59,313 nt of DNA, from the NCBI GenBank assembly GCA_022777205.1, contig JALFGP010000120.1, positions 1-59,313 on the forward strand, given 5' to 3'. The DNA comes from Rikenellaceae bacterium (GTDB lineage Bacteria; Bacteroidota; Bacteroidia; Bacteroidales; UBA932). Each line of letters begins with the position of its first letter. The first letter of the stretch is position 1. Made by a program: the position numbers and the translations under genes. The notes beneath the pieces were generated by a model that saw only the letters and a list, made by a program, of their open reading frames with translations, did not search any database and was not told the origin of the DNA. Below are positions 56,519 through 59,313 of the stretch, piece after piece.

Positions 56519-57091
56519 TTACCACCTGTCGTAGTGGATATTCTCAGGTTTCCACTTGTCCTTGGGCGAAGTCTCCCCGTCGGGATAGCCCACAGGAACA
56601 ACACATAAAGGACGGATATTTTCCGGTAACCCAAGGGCTTCAGCAACGATTGGAGCCCTTTCTTCGTCAGAAGCGGCAGTCCAGACAGCTCCCAGCCCAA
56701 GAGCCTGTGCCGCAAGCAGCAGATTCTCAGTGGCAGCCGAACAGTCGTGCTCCCAGAACTTGTTGTAGCCCGACACGTCTCCGCAAACCACTATGGCCAC
56801 GGTGGCAGTTTCAAGCCGTGCATAAGGCATCTTAGGTGCCATTTCCTCCAGGATTTTCTTGTCCCTTATCACCACGAAACGCCAGGGCTGTACATTCTTT
56901 GCGGAAGGTGCTGCCATTGCTGCACGAAGCAGAGTTTCAATCTGTTTGTCTGAAACCGGTTCGGATGTGAATTTTCTTACTGATCTGCGCTCGAAGATGT
57001 TTTCGAGTACCGCGTCAGCCTTGTTGTTGCAACAGGAAGTCATACTGATTGCGATTAGGCCCGCGAGGGCGATTGTTTTAATGATTTTCAT
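56519..57091 (-). CDS. Nitroreductase-family protein with lipoprotein signal
   Basis: The 190-residue protein begins with a lipoprotein-type signal (hydrophobic AGLIAISM then TSC, Cys20 and Cys21), then a nitroreductase domain: ERRSVRKFTSEPVSDKQIETLLRAAMAAPSAKNVQPW, DCSAATENLLLAAQALGLGAVW, PVGYPDGE. The FMN-binding arginines (RRSVR) are present. Most nitroreductases are cytoplasmic, so a predicted exported, lipid-anchored form is unusual, though I think it occurs in Bacteroidales. It converges on glyA (10-base gap). Confidence 0.88.
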   Translation of the reverse strand: MKIIKTIALAGLIAISMTSCCNNKADAVLENIFERRSVRKFTSEPVSDKQIETLLRAAMAAPSAKNVQPWRFVVIRDKKILEEMAPKMPYARLETATVAIVVCGDVSGYNKFWEHDCSAATENLLLAAQALGLGAVWTAASDEERAPIVAEALGLPENIRPLCVVPVGYPDGETSPKDKWKPENIHYDRW

Positions 57092-57198
57092 ATTTTCCTA
57101 CGGCCTATATGGCCATTCCTGCAATTATACCAATTTTTATTTATTCCGGCAATAGATGTCCGACCAAGTAAATCTGCCAAATTGTCAGTATTCATCCG

Positions 57199-57214
57199 TT
57201 GGCACTTCATTTGT
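57199..57214 (+). promoter_or_regulatory. Possible sigma-54-like promoter before groES
   Basis: TTGGCAC (57199-57205), 5 bases, then TTGT (57211-57214). The -24 half matches the sigma-54 consensus; the -12 half is TTGT rather than TTGC. No TAnnTTTG match lies in the 185-base gap. Weak evidence. Confidence 0.3.
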
Positions 57215-57276
57215 CAATATCATACCCGGCTCCGCAAAGAGCCACGACAACAGTATAACAATAAAACACTATAATT

Positions 57277-57543
57277 ATGATCAGACCATTGGCAGACAGA
57301 GTGGTTATCGAGCCTAAAGAGGCCGAGACCAAGACAGCAGCCGGACTCTACATCCCGGACACTGCGAAAGAAAAACCTCAACAGGGAACAGTCGTAGCGG
57401 CTGGACCGGGCAAAAAAGATGAGGAAATGGAGGTCAAAGTCGGAGATGTCGTTCTCTATGGCAAGTATTCCGGCACAGAGGTAACCGTTGATGACAAGAA
57501 ATACCTCATTATGAAACAGTCAGACATTCTCGCAATCATCTAA
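57277..57543 (+). CDS. groES: Co-chaperonin GroES
   Basis: The 88-residue protein has the GroES pattern [44 protein letters not shown]..., including the mobile loop. It caps the GroEL ring. The 15-base gap to groEL confirms the operon. Confidence 0.97.
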   Translation: MIRPLADRVVIEPKEAETKTAAGLYIPDTAKEKPQQGTVVAAGPGKKDEEMEVKVGDVVLYGKYSGTEVTVDDKKYLIMKQSDILAII

Positions 57544-57546
57544 TAA

Positions 57547-59190
<1,644 letters not shown>

Positions 59191-59211
59191 CATACCCTCT
59201 GTAATATTGTC

Positions 59212-59254
59212 AAGCCCGATCTGGTATTACAATCAGGTCGGGCTTGTTTTTTTT
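59212..59254 (+). terminator. Rho-independent terminator of groESL
   Basis: AAGCCCGATCTG / CAGGTCGGGCTT (59212-59223 with 59234-59245, one G-T pair), then GTTTTTTTT. The T-run is cut short by the intron-like sequence that starts two bases on. Confidence 0.9.
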
Positions 59255-59255
59255 A

Positions 59256-59313
59256 GTTCGCCCAGCACGAACGTACTCTAACGGGCGCAAGTCCCCAAAC
59301 CGCCCTGATAGTG
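59256..59313 (+). mobile_element. 5' end of a class C group II intron, truncated by window edge
   Basis: Starting GTTCGCCCAGCA and continuing with ACTCTAACGGGCGCAAGTCCC, the sequence aligns with the 5' end of group IIC introns such as Oceanobacillus iheyensis (GUGUGCCCGGCAUG.., GUCUAUAGGGUGAGAGUCCC), recalled from memory. It begins just after the groEL terminator T-run, the preferred target of class C introns. The usual GUGYG start is GTTCG here. Only 58 bases are visible; the ribozyme body and reverse transcriptase lie beyond the window. Confidence 0.68.

Noticed and set aside
59281..59313. A tRNA T-arm suggested by GGGCGCAAGTCCC
   Set aside because: There is no acceptor stem, anticodon arm or CCA; the context after a terminator fits a group II intron start better.

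Overview
The window reads as chromosome of an uncultured-type Bacteroidota (Bacteroidales) bacterium. The evidence is the lack of Shine-Dalgarno sites, the repeated Bacteroidota promoter signature (TTTG, about 19 bases, then TAnnTTTG) before many genes, an Oar-like TonB receptor, the MoxR-Bat operon, a fused DAHP synthase/chorismate mutase, and a FISUMP-domain surface protein. Most of the window is ordinary housekeeping sequence. The unusual material sits in the intergenic and accessory stretches.

Layout. 1-2 kb: the 3' end of a surface protein whose last ~60 codons look like a diversity-generating-retroelement (DGR) variable region, then two hairpins and a structured repeat. 2-8.1 kb: a TolC/AcrA/AcrB-type RND efflux operon with a small PII-like protein. 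8.2-14.7 kb: thioredoxin, beta-barrel proteins, polyprenyl synthetase, holB-ricT-trmB and a lipoprotein. 14.7-17.6 kb: smpB, miaA, and metK behind a SAM-riboswitch-like leader with its own terminator. 18-23.7 kb: a TonB receptor and an OB-fold lipoprotein interrupted by an in-frame TAA. 23.7-25.4 kb: an AT-richer island with two toxin-antitoxin-like pairs, one cassette lying between 24-nt direct repeats. 25.5-37.2 kb: coaE, an EF-hand membrane protein, frr, pyrH, an orphan sdhC, aromatic amino acid genes, lpxK, dus and pfkA. 37.2-40.5 kb: two more copies of the structured repeat and a 26-bp perfect inverted repeat that runs into the promoter of rplM-rpsI-rpsB-tsf. 40.5-51.3 kb: an NfeD/SPFH pair, truA and the MoxR-Bat operon, in which BatD and BatE form one reading frame. 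51.3-59.3 kb: GH2 beta-galactosidase, a SpoU methyltransferase, glyA, a lipoprotein nitroreductase and groES-groEL. The window ends in what looks like the 5' end of a class C group II intron placed directly after the groEL terminator.

Strongest leads: (1) the candidate DGR target with no reverse transcriptase nearby; (2) a ~128-nt intergenic element in three full copies and one remnant, with compensatory stem changes, each locus ending in its own long perfect inverted repeat; (3) a YoeB-like protein that has lost all three catalytic positions and gained a ~155-residue domain; (4) the group II intron at the right edge. All functions are inferred from sequence reading; no database search was run.
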